64,000 nucleotides of DNA, taken from NCBI RefSeq assembly GCF_000407505.1, contig NZ_ASWE01000002.1, positions 682,001 to 746,000 on the forward strand, in the 5' to 3' direction. The position numbers and the translations under genes were made by a program. A model generated the notes under the pieces. It was not told the origin of the DNA and searched no databases. It saw only the letters and a list, made by a program, of their open reading frames with translations. Position 1 is the stretch's first letter. Each line of letters opens with the position of its first letter. Origin of the DNA: Enterococcus phoeniculicola ATCC BAA-412. Its GTDB lineage: Bacteria; Bacillota; Bacilli; Lactobacillales; Enterococcaceae. This document shows, piece after piece, positions 26,404 through 35,766 of this stretch.

Positions 26404-27666
26404 TTATTTGAACCGTTCGGTCTTATACCATTTTGTTTGCGTCTGTTTATGAAAAACATTTTCTTTGATATACATAAACATTCCGTAAGCTGCAACTGCT
26501 AGCCACATCTGACTATAGGTTACATACATTAATGCGATGACCCCAATATTTTGAAGGGTCATCTCCCCTTTTTCTGTGCTGATACTTAAATACGTGCTAA
26601 AGATAAATAAGAGAACAGCAAGCCCCCATAGTGCGTTGCTAAATCCTTCAAGTGAAGTATTCGCATAGCCTGAAACAGATAACACAAGAAAAATATCTGA
26701 TAAAACTAAGGAAGTCATCAACAAGAAATAGATAGATAAGAAGTACAAAATATCAAAACGAATCCGTCTTGCTTTTGGTTCAAATAATAAACGCGCATTT
26801 TTAACAATTACATAGATATTCCCCTTTACCCAACGCGTTCGTTGTCGAAACCAGACAGAAAGTGTCTGAGGCTCTTGTTCCCACGTCACCGCTTTTGGCT
26901 GGAACTTAATTTTATAGCCCATCATGTAAATACGAAAGCTGATTTCAGTATCCTCAGCCAGCGCTTTTTCATCCCAACCACCAATTGCTTCAATGATTTC
27001 TCGCCGAACAATAAAGTTCGTTCCCGGTATTGTACAAAGCTTGAATAACTGAAAGCGTCCAGCTTGTGCCATCCACTGAAAAGCTAATGTCTCTACATTA
27101 ATGAATTTGGTCAGTAAGTTGGTATTTTTATTTCGTGTTCGGAATTTTCCAATGACGGCCCCGTATTCTTGATTTTCTTCAAGTTCGCCAACAAGATAAC
27201 GAAGAGCATTGGGTTCAGGTGTATTGTCTGCATCGTAAATTGCGATGACCGATCCTTTGGCTTGTTTAAATCCGATATTTAACGCATTGGATTTTCCTTT
27301 TCCACCTGTGATATTATCCGTATTAATTACATGGAAATTTCGATTTGGAAATTCGTTTCCTAACTTTGCCAATAACTCTGCACTATTGTCCGAAGAGTTA
27401 TCATTAATCACAATTACTTCATATCGATCTTTTGGATAATTGAAATTCAGTAACGCTTCTACTGTACGGACAATCACAATTCCTTCATTGTGCGCGGGCA
27501 CCATGATACTGACAAAAGGTGCAAGTTCTTCATCAAGTGCTGGCGGATCAACAGGATCTGTACGCAGATAATAGATGTATCCTGCAATCACTAATAAAAT
27601 ATTTACTATTAGTAGTGACCAAATAATGAGTGTAGCAGCAAGCATAATCCCATCGGTTATCGTCAT
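26404..27666 (-). CDS. Processive family 2 glycosyltransferase (BcsA/PgaC/YdaM-like)
   Basis: 420 aa. Two N-terminal membrane helices, cytosolic GT-A domain and three or more C-terminal helices. All processive GT2 residues are present: VINDNSSDN (Asp88-90 region), YDADNTP (Asp145, Asp147), the catalytic-base-position AEDTE (Asp239) and QRTRW (275-279). So it polymerises and probably translocates a beta-linked polysaccharide from a nucleotide sugar. No PilZ domain follows, so c-di-GMP cannot control it the way it controls BcsA. Start overlaps the previous stop by 4 nt. Sugar identity cannot be told from sequence. Confidence 0.9.
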   Translation of the reverse strand: MTITDGIMLAATLIIWSLLIVNILLVIAGYIYYLRTDPVDPPALDEELAPFVSIMVPAHNEGIVIVRTVEALLNFNYPKDRYEVIVINDNSSDNSAELLAKLGNEFPNRNFHVINTDNITGGKGKSNALNIGFKQAKGSVIAIYDADNTPEPNALRYLVGELEENQEYGAVIGKFRTRNKNTNLLTKFINVETLAFQWMAQAGRFQLFKLCTIPGTNFIVRREIIEAIGGWDEKALAEDTEISFRIYMMGYKIKFQPKAVTWEQEPQTLSVWFRQRTRWVKGNIYVIVKNARLLFEPKARRIRFDILYFLSIYFLLMTSLVLSDIFLVLSVSGYANTSLEGFSNALWGLAVLLFIFSTYLSISTEKGEMTLQNIGVIALMYVTYSQMWLAVAAYGMFMYIKENVFHKQTQTKWYKTERFK

Positions 27667-29246
27667 TTTTTCTTGCCCCTTTCTGAGCGGATAAATTTAG
27701 CGCGATAGTTTCTCCGACCGCGGATAAACAGAATAATTAAAATAACAATCGTAATCACGATGATTGAAATCAATAAATTATTAGTCAAGTTATAGAAAGT
27801 TGAAAATAATCCATCTGTTGAAACAGACGGTATTTCAGTATCCTTAATCGTTGTTAACTCTTCAACAGGCACACGATTTAACAACAATTGCCCATTTCTA
27901 ATTTCAATTAATTGTGTCTGGGTCTCTATAGAATAAGTGTATTGTGTGTCAAAAGGATGCGTAAAATTCAAGAAACTAGCGTTTAGCTTATCTAAAAGTT
28001 GCTGCCCTTCTTTTTTTGTTCTTGGAAACGTATAGCCATAACTTACTGGCATAGAAAATTTATAGTCAGTGTACTGTGAATTCGTCAACCATTCGATACC
28101 ATCAAGTTCAGAATCAGCTAAAGAATAAAATGCCGTATCGTATATTTTACTTTGATTGGTCTGTACACGATAGAAAATGGCTTCGTCATGAGGATTTTCT
28201 TCTAAAATAACTGAATTTGCAATCGCCAATGCGTCTGCTTGATAATCAGCATCTTGATTCCAATAACCTGGAGCACTTACCCCAATAGGAAAAACATTTT
28301 GTCCAACAAGCAAGCTTACCTGTTGATTCATCAGCTGACCTAATATTCGGTTATCGGAAGTATTTGCCGCATTTACTGCAGGGACAGAAAGAAAAACTGC
28401 TGCAGATTGCTGCGTCTGCATTTTCCGAAGCAGATCGGTGAACCGTTTAAAAGAGAGAACCTCACTATTTTGATTAACACTTGTTGTGCTGACAGCATAA
28501 TAATCTGCTAAATCTGCCAATTCCTCTTCAAACCATTCTGCTGTTTCCATATCAATAAGAGGATTCATTTGGTTAAATGTCAGCATCGGCTGGTACGTTT
28601 CTGTTTCCTCTAACCATCGATGAATCAGCTCACTTGCTTGTAGAAAGACTGCTCCAGAATGACTGTACATAGGTAAAAAGCCGTTCTTTCCTTGGATAAC
28701 ACCAAAAGGATATTCCTTTTCATCTAGCTCCTGACTAGTCAAAACACCGAATCTTGTGCCTATATTTGTTTCTAAAACAAGCGACTGGTCTTGGTAATCA
28801 AGAAGCTCCTGATACTTTTTTTCTTCATGGATAAGTGTAAATTGGCGATGACTCAGCGCTCGCCAAGTTCCTTCAAATCCACTTTTTTCATCTTCTGCTA
28901 TATCCAATCCAATGTGAAGTTTTTTTCCAGTAAATTGTTTTCGATCATCTTCAAATACATTTGATTGCAGTCCTTTTTCATCCCAATTTACAAAGGAAAT
29001 GACTCCATAAAATTGGTTGTCATTTAATTCTCCAGCAACATAGGTATTGTCTGTTGTTGTTACGACTTCTGCACCCATACTAGTAAGGAGCCGCTGGAGA
29101 GAATCAATGTCTGCCTGTTTTTCTCCTGCAATATTTAAACTATCATAAACGAGTAAGAGTTTCTTTTCTTCTGCAGCAAAAGCTTTTTGTGAGAAAACAA
29201 GTACAAAAAAAAGACTAAAAATTAGGATAATCGTTCTTTTTTTCAT
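27663..29246 (-). CDS. YdaL-like secreted membrane-anchored protein
   Basis: 527 aa. Signal peptide (1-24, ending AFA), an extracellular domain of about 450 residues, then a membrane helix (about 490-512) with a basic tail ending RSERGKKK. The N-terminal part (LLLVYDSLNIAGEKQADIDSLQ) and its place next to a YdaM-like transferase match B. subtilis YdaL, a protein of the DUF2334-like class with a fold related to polysaccharide deacetylases. I cannot see intact NodB metal ligands, so a catalytic role is uncertain. Overlaps the preceding gene by 4 nt. Confidence 0.65.
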   Translation of the reverse strand: MKKRTIILIFSLFFVLVFSQKAFAAEEKKLLLVYDSLNIAGEKQADIDSLQRLLTSMGAEVVTTTDNTYVAGELNDNQFYGVISFVNWDEKGLQSNVFEDDRKQFTGKKLHIGLDIAEDEKSGFEGTWRALSHRQFTLIHEEKKYQELLDYQDQSLVLETNIGTRFGVLTSQELDEKEYPFGVIQGKNGFLPMYSHSGAVFLQASELIHRWLEETETYQPMLTFNQMNPLIDMETAEWFEEELADLADYYAVSTTSVNQNSEVLSFKRFTDLLRKMQTQQSAAVFLSVPAVNAANTSDNRILGQLMNQQVSLLVGQNVFPIGVSAPGYWNQDADYQADALAIANSVILEENPHDEAIFYRVQTNQSKIYDTAFYSLADSELDGIEWLTNSQYTDYKFSMPVSYGYTFPRTKKEGQQLLDKLNASFLNFTHPFDTQYTYSIETQTQLIEIRNGQLLLNRVPVEELTTIKDTEIPSVSTDGLFSTFYNLTNNLLISIIVITIVILIILFIRGRRNYRAKFIRSERGKKK

Positions 29247-30721
29247 TCATTTTCCTCCTCAGACCATAATCTCTTGCCTAATATATCTCCGATAAATAGC
29301 AAGATTAACAGGTCAAAGAATACGGCGGCTAAAAATAGATGTCTAGCAAAATCCGCATCACCTGCATACCATACAGCGAATAAAAAAGTGAGCAGCATAT
29401 TTATTAGTCCGCCAAAGACTACAAAGAAACGAAAACATAGCCAAGCTTGCTTTTTTTTCAACCCATTATAAAAACCAATGCCGTAAACAACTAACATGAC
29501 CGCTGTAAATAATAAATAAAAGCCAAATGATTTTGGGAAAAAGGCTGCTTTGATTCTGTTATAGCCCATAAATATATTGGTCTTTTCTTGAGGAGTCTTA
29601 CTATCTTGCTGTGTGTAATTCGACAGTTCATTTGGTTTAACAAGATAAATATCTTGAACAGCTATATTTAGCAGTTTATTCAATTGATCCGGGTGGTTTA
29701 AGTAACTTAAAATTATCCAAAAATACCCTGTTTTTCCCATCAGTCCTTCTGTAAGTTCCTCAGAATGTATTGGAACAGGTGAAAATTCATCGTAATAGCT
29801 TGTATTTTTTAATAAGCCATATTGAGGATTGACTCCCCCTTCTTTTAAAATAGCTCCTGGATTATCAACAGTGTAAAGAACACCCCTATTCATGGAATGG
29901 TAGACGTCTCTTTCGTAAGTCAAATCTGGAGTAATAAAAGTAATCGTTATAACCGAGACAATTATCCCAACTATCACACTGATTAATGTGAGTTTCTGTG
30001 ATTTTGTTTTAAGATATGCAAGTAAGCCCAAAAGCATGACAACTGTACCAGCAGTTAGTCCGTAATAATATCTATATGCACCTAAAAAGAAAAATGAACC
30101 GATAAGTAAAAGACTAAAGAGCATAAAAAAGTTTTTCTTTACACGTGTGAAATATAAGAGACCACCAACAATGTAAAGAAGAGCAATAAAGGCTGTTGTT
30201 TCAGGATAAAAAGATTGAAAATAAATCATATACGTCGCATCGCCTAAAATGAATGTCACGATAAATGCCATAACATACTGTCTTTTTAAAGGCATTTTAA
30301 ATACAAGTCCCTTTGTAATTAGATAAATTGCTGGTAAATAAAAGGCCAGTAGAACAATACCCAAAAAACGCAAATCAAACACCGTTGTGCTATAAAATAA
30401 TTTGTTCAGCCAAATTGCTAAGGTAATAAAAATTTGACTGGTTGATAAATAAGTAGTTCCCGTATCATTAAAATATTGGCGAATACCATACTGATTTTGA
30501 AAATAGTCACCATATTGATAGGTCTTAGGATTATGAATATACAATCCATTGACATTTAAAACATTGTAATAATCACCGTTGTCGGCTAGGCCATTTATAG
30601 GTGGCAAAAAAAGTAAGATACTTGTCGTAATCGCAACAACCAACACAGCAAACAGTGCTGGAGAAATGTATCTGGTTAAAAAGGAAAAAAAATCCTTTAT
30701 TTTTGACCAACTATGTTTCAT
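29243..30721 (-). CDS. Polytopic GT-C-like membrane protein of the exopolysaccharide operon
   Basis: 492 aa, about eleven to twelve membrane helices. An acidic cluster LADNGDYYNV in the first extracellular loop (about residue 45-54) is the place where GT-C glycosyltransferases carry catalytic acids, and a second loop has YQSFYPETTAF-like aromatic-acid residues. This resembles proteins annotated as WsfD-type hexose transferases in related genomes (from memory, not checked). It has no counterpart in the five-gene B. subtilis ydaJKLMN set. It may decorate the polymer or use lipid-linked sugars. Confidence 0.6.
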   Translation of the reverse strand: MKHSWSKIKDFFSFLTRYISPALFAVLVVAITTSILLFLPPINGLADNGDYYNVLNVNGLYIHNPKTYQYGDYFQNQYGIRQYFNDTGTTYLSTSQIFITLAIWLNKLFYSTTVFDLRFLGIVLLAFYLPAIYLITKGLVFKMPLKRQYVMAFIVTFILGDATYMIYFQSFYPETTAFIALLYIVGGLLYFTRVKKNFFMLFSLLLIGSFFFLGAYRYYYGLTAGTVVMLLGLLAYLKTKSQKLTLISVIVGIIVSVITITFITPDLTYERDVYHSMNRGVLYTVDNPGAILKEGGVNPQYGLLKNTSYYDEFSPVPIHSEELTEGLMGKTGYFWIILSYLNHPDQLNKLLNIAVQDIYLVKPNELSNYTQQDSKTPQEKTNIFMGYNRIKAAFFPKSFGFYLLFTAVMLVVYGIGFYNGLKKKQAWLCFRFFVVFGGLINMLLTFLFAVWYAGDADFARHLFLAAVFFDLLILLFIGDILGKRLWSEEENE

Positions 30722-30736
30722 TGAGAGGCCTCCCTT

Positions 30737-31906
30737 CTAAAAGTCAAAAGCAATAAGTGTTGTTAAATTATTATATGAATATACTTCTAAGCTTTGCGGG
30801 TCCCCAATGCCACCGTAAATCGGACTAGTTTTATCCGTAATTTGAAATTTTTTTAATACTTGAATAGATTGTTCATATAATTCATCATCCTCCACGAACA
30901 AGCCTATAAGAGCAGCTAGTGCATAGCTTGCTGCAGATTGGTTTGTGTCAACCGGATTTCCTTTTAAATCATAAGAATTAAAGAGTGTCCCTTTAATGAC
31001 ATTGTCTTTCACAAATTCAATACTTTCTTGCTTTGCCACCCCTAGCTCCGCCAAATATCGAATCGTCGTCAAAGATTCAAGAATATTTATCGTTCCACTG
31101 TTTCTATATTCTTTTTTTTCATAATTATATTTTTGCTGGTAGAGTGGAAATTGATCAGATAAATAGCCACCTTCTACGATATTTAGCAAATACTGTAGTG
31201 CCTCTGGTTTTATATCATTTAACTCATATATGTAGCCCAACGTTTTAAAATCCAGATAAAAAAGTGAAATATCTGCTGCTTTTTCATCCTGTTTTTCATC
31301 ATAAAAATCAACCATCAATCCATTATTCGTGGAATGCTCGATAAATTTGCTTGAAAAGTTTTTTAAATCTTTATCATAGTCATCTGTATCAAATGTTCCT
31401 CCTGCAATAATCAGTGAGCGGAAAATGCGCAAATCGTCTAAACTTGCATTTACGTCGTACCGTTTTCCATCTTCTCCGATTCGGTAAGAAAATTGTGTTC
31501 CATCATAAAATAATTTTTTTGTATTTTTGTAAAATGAATCAAAATGTTCTTTTGTATCTGCTAGTGCAAGATGAGATAGATAGTATCCTGCAGATTCACT
31601 AAGCAAATCGTGTCCTGTTGCTTGTTCTTTTTGTGAAGTATCCGGTAAAAAATTCGTGATAATCGCTCCATCATCAATCAGTTGATCTTTAATAAATGAG
31701 TCGAGTAATTCTTTTCGTTCTTCGACTCCTTCTACATGAAATGATTCATTCGCAACAAACGCCTCCTTTGAATCCGTAAACTGGGCTCTCACTTCTTCAC
31801 TAACGTGTGCTACCTGAATATCTGTCTCCTTGTTCCGAAAAAAGAAAAAATAGACACCCGCCCCAATAATAATAAGACTTGTGAACATGAGAATAAATTT
31901 TTTCAT
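30737..31906 (-). CDS. Glycosyl hydrolase family 8-like enzyme (YdaJ/BcsZ-like)
   Basis: 389 aa, first gene of the operon. N-terminal membrane anchor (5-23), then an (alpha/alpha)6 barrel. The GH8 acid sits in LLSESAGYYL (Glu104) and the second catalytic region is DVNASLDDLR (Asp157/158), equivalent to the SEGQxYG and ATDADLD motifs. Cellulase-like BcsZ and PssZ enzymes trim the nascent polymer; YdaJ is the B. subtilis version. As an anchored extracellular enzyme it would act on the exported chain. GGGAGGGAGCTT precedes ATG 31906. Confidence 0.75.
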   Translation of the reverse strand: MKKFILMFTSLIIIGAGVYFFFFRNKETDIQVAHVSEEVRAQFTDSKEAFVANESFHVEGVEERKELLDSFIKDQLIDDGAIITNFLPDTSQKEQATGHDLLSESAGYYLSHLALADTKEHFDSFYKNTKKLFYDGTQFSYRIGEDGKRYDVNASLDDLRIFRSLIIAGGTFDTDDYDKDLKNFSSKFIEHSTNNGLMVDFYDEKQDEKAADISLFYLDFKTLGYIYELNDIKPEALQYLLNIVEGGYLSDQFPLYQQKYNYEKKEYRNSGTINILESLTTIRYLAELGVAKQESIEFVKDNVIKGTLFNSYDLKGNPVDTNQSAASYALAALIGLFVEDDELYEQSIQVLKKFQITDKTSPIYGGIGDPQSLEVYSYNNLTTLIAFDF

Positions 31907-31939
31907 AAGCTCCCTCCCTCAGCTATTGTATATATATTT

Positions 31940-31969
31940 ATGATACACATCTATAGAAAAATAAGCCAA
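31940..31969 (-). promoter_or_regulatory. Promoter of the exopolysaccharide operon
   Basis: Minus strand TTGGCT (31964-31969), 18-nt spacer, TATCAT (31940-31945), followed by AT-rich sequence and the first gene. No clear operator palindrome seen. Confidence 0.5.
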
Positions 31970-32015
31970 GAATTAACAATATTTTTTTAAAACATGACTG
32001 ACTACGAGCGCGCAA

Positions 32016-32055
32016 AAAAAGTGTTGCCCAAATAAGTATGTAGGCAACACTTTTT
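32016..32055 (-). terminator. Terminator of the lipoprotein gene
   Basis: AAAAAGTGTTGCC (32016-32028) pairs with GGCAACACTTTTT (32043-32055), right after the stop codon; it also insulates the exopolysaccharide promoter. Confidence 0.85.
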
Positions 32056-32056
32056 A

Positions 32057-32533
32057 TTAAAACGCGTCTACTATAACCTGCTCAACAGAGTTCCCTGGGA
32101 TTTGAGGAGGGATAGACATCGTCATAACTGGTAAGCCAGTTAAAATAAAGGTTATTTTTGTTCCTTTTTTTAAGGTAGTTAGGTCTGAGTCTTTGCTTAA
32201 TTGTTCTTTTGTCACATTTAAAATGACGCCATCATTTTGCATCATTGGCAAAATAGTTTCAGGATCCTTAACTGCAGCTACTTCATCAAGCGCTAGTCGA
32301 ATCGTTTTTTGCGTATCCTTATTTTCAGTGGCATCATCACTTAGTACTGCAGTGAATTCAGAACGAGTCTGAGGCGTTTCACTTGTTGTCTCGGTCATTT
32401 TTTTCCCACTACTTTCTTTTGACAATTCAGTTGTGCTAACGGTTGTATTCGGTTTTGTATTGTTCTTAGAACAGCCAGCTAATAGAATACCAGCACTTCC
32501 AGCAATCATTGTCCAGATAATCAATTTTTTCAT
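32057..32533 (-). CDS. Secreted lipoprotein, function unknown
   Basis: 158 aa. Type II signal peptide with lipobox LLAGC (Cys21). A serine- and threonine-rich linker (22-60) leads to a compact domain with KGTKITFILTG that looks like an OB or beta-barrel fold. No known family recognised. It follows dnaI by 32 nt but is terminated before the exopolysaccharide operon. Outer face of the membrane expected. Confidence 0.75.
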   Translation of the reverse strand: MKKLIIWTMIAGSAGILLAGCSKNNTKPNTTVSTTELSKESSGKKMTETTSETPQTRSEFTAVLSDDATENKDTQKTIRLALDEVAAVKDPETILPMMQNDGVILNVTKEQLSKDSDLTTLKKGTKITFILTGLPVMTMSIPPQIPGNSVEQVIVDAF

Positions 32534-32565
32534 GAAACGTCCCCTTTCCTACTAATTAGATAGGT

Positions 32566-33492
32566 TTAGCCATTTCGGCGATTTTTACCAGACATCCACA
32601 CTTCTTTTGTTAAATAACGAATTCTTTCCATAATACGTTTAGCTTTAAGTGGTTCTTCGTCCCCTCTTTGTGTTACAGAAAGATGATCTTCCAAATCTTC
32701 CATAGAAAAATTAGAAGAGAAGAATGTTGGCAACTGTTCCTGCATCCGATATTGTAAAATAACACCAAACACTTCATCTCGTATCCAGCTACTCATAGAA
32801 TCAGCACCAATATCATCAATCATTAACACTTGTGATTTTTTCACGGCATCTAATTTTTCAGAAACAAGATCTTTTCCAATCGCTTGCTTCATTTCTACGG
32901 CAAACGTTGGAAAATGGACTAATGTGGTACTAAATCCAGCAATTGCCAATTCGCCCGCAATCGCCCCGAATAAATAAGTCTTCCCAACACCAAAGCTTCC
33001 AACTAAGTATAGACCTTTATGGAAAGCCTGTTTGTCCGTTGTATAGCCTTCAATAAAGTCCAGAGCTGCAGAAAGTGCTTCTCCTCGGCCACTCGTGTTT
33101 TCAAAGGTTTTGAATGACGCATTTTGAATATCTTTTGGCATATCAACCGCATGGATTCGACTTCTAATCTCTTCTTGACGACGTCTGGCAATTAATGCTT
33201 CTGTGGGTACGTAGGTAACATCCACATAGTGAAAATTAAGCATCAGCTGAGGTTCATAGCCTGGAGCGATCATTGTAGGATCATTTAGTTGATATTTTCG
33301 TTTTTCTTGTACAAATTCATAAAGCTTTGCATAGCTTTTTTCAATGTCCTCTTGCGTTAACTTTTCTTTGTGCTCAGCTAAAAATGCTTGGACATCACTA
33401 TCGGATAGAACGGTATTCATCATTTCAGTATATCGATCTTGATAGTTTCTTTGTTTGACTATTTTTGAAAGCTCTTTTCCAACATCTTCCAT
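32566..33492 (-). CDS. dnaI: Primosomal protein DnaI (helicase loader ATPase)
   Basis: 308 aa. N-terminal zinc-binding/regulatory domain (about 1-130) and a C-terminal AAA+ domain with Walker A GSFGVGKTYLF and Walker B VLMIDDIGAD. It loads the replicative helicase DnaC(B) onto DNA with DnaB and DnaD in Firmicutes. ATG 33492 overlaps the dnaB stop by one base (TGATG), giving translational coupling. Confidence 0.94.
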   Translation of the reverse strand: MEDVGKELSKIVKQRNYQDRYTEMMNTVLSDSDVQAFLAEHKEKLTQEDIEKSYAKLYEFVQEKRKYQLNDPTMIAPGYEPQLMLNFHYVDVTYVPTEALIARRRQEEIRSRIHAVDMPKDIQNASFKTFENTSGRGEALSAALDFIEGYTTDKQAFHKGLYLVGSFGVGKTYLFGAIAGELAIAGFSTTLVHFPTFAVEMKQAIGKDLVSEKLDAVKKSQVLMIDDIGADSMSSWIRDEVFGVILQYRMQEQLPTFFSSNFSMEDLEDHLSVTQRGDEEPLKAKRIMERIRYLTKEVWMSGKNRRNG

Positions 33493-34886
33493 CAATGGTC
33501 ACCTTCCTTCTTTGCTAGGTAGTTTTGAAGTTTGCGATCAATCTCAGCCTGTTTTTTTGGATCAGCAGCTGTCTCCTGCTGTGGTTTGTTTAGCCAGTCA
33601 GGAAGCTTTTCACGTCGAACTCGTTTTTGTCCAGTTCGTCTAGGTGCTGTTTCTAATTTTTTTGCTGCTTCTTTTTTCACACTTTTTAAATGTCGAATAG
33701 CAGCTTCAGGTGACTGAAGTTTTAACTGTGACCAATCATTGGCAATTTTATCAACAAAGCTTCGTGTAAGACTGGCATTATTTTTAACAACCAGAACATA
33801 GTTAATGAGAATATTTAGCACACTATTTTTTAAAGGAGATTTATTAATTAAGTCTTGTATAAGCCACGTCTCCTCTTTTGAAACGAAGCCGCCTTTTTGC
33901 TCTTTGATTGCTTCTAAATAAATCATTGGAGGAATAGTCTCACTATCTTTTATTAGCGCAAGTTCCTCTTCATTAAAGCCTTCTTGACGTAACGTATTCC
34001 AACGTCGCAGCTCTTCGTCGGGTCCCTCATTGGAAATAGCTTCAGGTACTTGTTTTTTATTGTTTGGCAGCGTAGAAACTGTTAAAACGCGTTGTAGCTC
34101 TTTTTGATTAAACTCGCCTGACATCATATCAAATGCAGGCAAACTTAATTCGATTAGTTCCAACTCATCTACTCCATACATTGAATGATAAAGAGAAAAA
34201 AGTTCTTTAATGGTATCTGTTAAATGTACAGTAGTTCCTAGTTTTCTCTTTAACAGTTCTTCCACAAAGGACCAATTCAAAACTTCCAGCTCGTTAGCAA
34301 CAGGCTTTCTGGCTTGTAGTAGTTGAAATTTTTCTGTTACACGCTCTAATTTCTCGCTTTTTTCAATGAGTTCCTGATTTTGCCAGCCATACACATCTAA
34401 AAATTTTTTTGTTATTGATTGATAACCTTCCACATGAAATGTTTTAGGTTCAAACTGTTGAACAAGACGTTGAAATTTCTTTTCTCCGACTGTATTTAGT
34501 AAGTGAAATGATAAAACAGTATCTTTAAAAAATTCAACAGGCTCCATTGGGGAGAGAAGCTGATAGACAAAGACAGTACCAAGCTCAGAAGAGTCTTTTT
34601 TATACGTGTTCAATAAACCAATACCTTCTAGCTTGCTTCTTGCTTCATAAAACTGCGGAATGCCACAGTTCAGCATCGTTAGCAACTCGGCATGAAGTGA
34701 CTCTTCACTGCTTCCTGTTAGCTGATTAATTTCACTTGTCATCGTAAGGTATAAAGCGAGTGCTTGTGCCCCCATTATTGGTTGATACAAATGGAGCAAA
34801 GCTTCACTTGCGAGATCTGTATTGGGGAGCATTCTTACGATTCGATAAATATTTTTGGGTTGGATTTCTTTCCAAGCATTTTCCAA
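33492..34886 (-). CDS. dnaB: Helicase-loading protein DnaB (DnaD/DnaB family)
   Basis: 464 aa. N-terminal winged-helix DDBH1 domain and a C-terminal DDBH2 region (about 330-400) with the WLIQDLINKSPLKNSVLNIL stretch, followed by a basic tail (RRTGQKRVRREKLPDWLN). With DnaD and DnaI it remodels oriC or PriA-bound DNA to load the helicase. The start is TTG 34886, preceded by AGGAGG at 7 nt; no in-frame ATG is near. 18 nt after nrdR. Confidence 0.9.
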   Translation of the reverse strand: MENAWKEIQPKNIYRIVRMLPNTDLASEALLHLYQPIMGAQALALYLTMTSEINQLTGSSEESLHAELLTMLNCGIPQFYEARSKLEGIGLLNTYKKDSSELGTVFVYQLLSPMEPVEFFKDTVLSFHLLNTVGEKKFQRLVQQFEPKTFHVEGYQSITKKFLDVYGWQNQELIEKSEKLERVTEKFQLLQARKPVANELEVLNWSFVEELLKRKLGTTVHLTDTIKELFSLYHSMYGVDELELIELSLPAFDMMSGEFNQKELQRVLTVSTLPNNKKQVPEAISNEGPDEELRRWNTLRQEGFNEEELALIKDSETIPPMIYLEAIKEQKGGFVSKEETWLIQDLINKSPLKNSVLNILINYVLVVKNNASLTRSFVDKIANDWSQLKLQSPEAAIRHLKSVKKEAAKKLETAPRRTGQKRVRREKLPDWLNKPQQETAADPKKQAEIDRKLQNYLAKKEGDH

Positions 34887-34904
34887 GAAAAGGCCTCCTT
34901 TTCA

Positions 34905-35384
34905 CTACTCGTCTTTTTTATTGTCTGCCTTTGCTTTTTCTACAATATCTTGCAGTTCTTTTAAGAAGACAGACATGTCTTTGAACTGACGATAGACACT
35001 GGCGAAACGGATATAGGCGATTTCATCTAGATCAACGAGTTCTTCCATTACATATTCACCAATTAAATTAGTAGAGACTTCGCTTTCTCCTAAATTTTGC
35101 ACCCGATTTTCTACATGGTCAACAATGGCTTCCATTTGTTTAATTGCAATTGGTCGTTTTTCAGCGGAACGAACCAGACCTCGCAAGATTTTTTCTCGGT
35201 TAAATTCTTCGCGATCACCGTTCTTTTTGATGACTAATAAAGGTGCTGCTTCAATTCGTTCAAAGGTTGTAAATCTAAATCCACAGTTTTCACATTCTCT
35301 TCGACGACGAATCGCACGTCCATCATCTGTTTGTCGACTATCTACTACACGAGAGTTATTATTTTGACATCTTGTACAGCGCAT
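34905..35384 (-). CDS. nrdR: Transcriptional repressor NrdR
   Basis: 159 aa. N-terminal zinc ribbon MRCTRCQNN...RECENCGFRF and an ATP-cone domain (about 50-140) that senses ATP/dATP. It represses ribonucleotide reductase genes. ATG 35384 (MRCT) is the family's usual start and has GAGGTG 6 nt upstream; a GTG at 35393 lies inside that ribosome site. First gene of the nrdR-dnaB-dnaI operon. Confidence 0.96.
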   Translation of the reverse strand: MRCTRCQNNNSRVVDSRQTDDGRAIRRRRECENCGFRFTTFERIEAAPLLVIKKNGDREEFNREKILRGLVRSAEKRPIAIKQMEAIVDHVENRVQNLGESEVSTNLIGEYVMEELVDLDEIAYIRFASVYRQFKDMSVFLKELQDIVEKAKADNKKDE

Positions 35385-35719
35385 GATTTTCACCTCAATT
35401 TAATTATTATTAAACTTATCACTAGGATAAAACAGTCATTTTCATTCAAAGTTGTGAAATTTCTTTTTCTTCTTTTGTACCAATTTTATTATAACATGAA
35501 TTTCTATGTAGTCGTAGATTTCTACTTAAAAAAGCCCTCTATTCATTGATTTATTTGTATGGCAGGAGTGATTTTTTATTCGTGTAGAAAACATGTCTCT
35601 AATAAGCCAGCTCTTAAATGGAGATTCTTGTTCTTTTTTGTAAAACCAACTTATTATTCAATTTTTTTGTATCGTTTTTTTCTTGTTACTTGATTTTTCA
35701 CTGTTAACTTAAGAAAAAA
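35385..35719. other. Intergenic region upstream of nrdR
   Basis: AT-rich, about 335 nt. On the minus strand TGTTATAAT about 100 nt before nrdR is a likely extended -10 promoter. No other structure or reading frame with a ribosome site was found. Confidence 0.5.
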
Positions 35720-35758
35720 CCTTACAGATGAGGAAAGAATCTCGACTCATCTATAAGG
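35720..35758 (-). terminator. Terminator of the CsbD-like gene
   Basis: CCTTACAGATGAG pairs with CTCATCTATAAGG with one mismatch; the minus strand continues into TTTTTTC. Confidence 0.8.
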
Positions 35759-35766
35759 AGTAATGT

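Noticed and set aside
26404-27666. C-di-GMP control of the glycosyltransferase through a PilZ domain
   Set aside because: The protein ends after its membrane helices; no RxxxR or DxSxxG motif is present.
23473-31906. Exopolysaccharide operon as a recent mobile island
   Set aside because: No tRNA, integrase, transposase or flanking direct repeats were seen, and base use looks like that of neighbouring genes.
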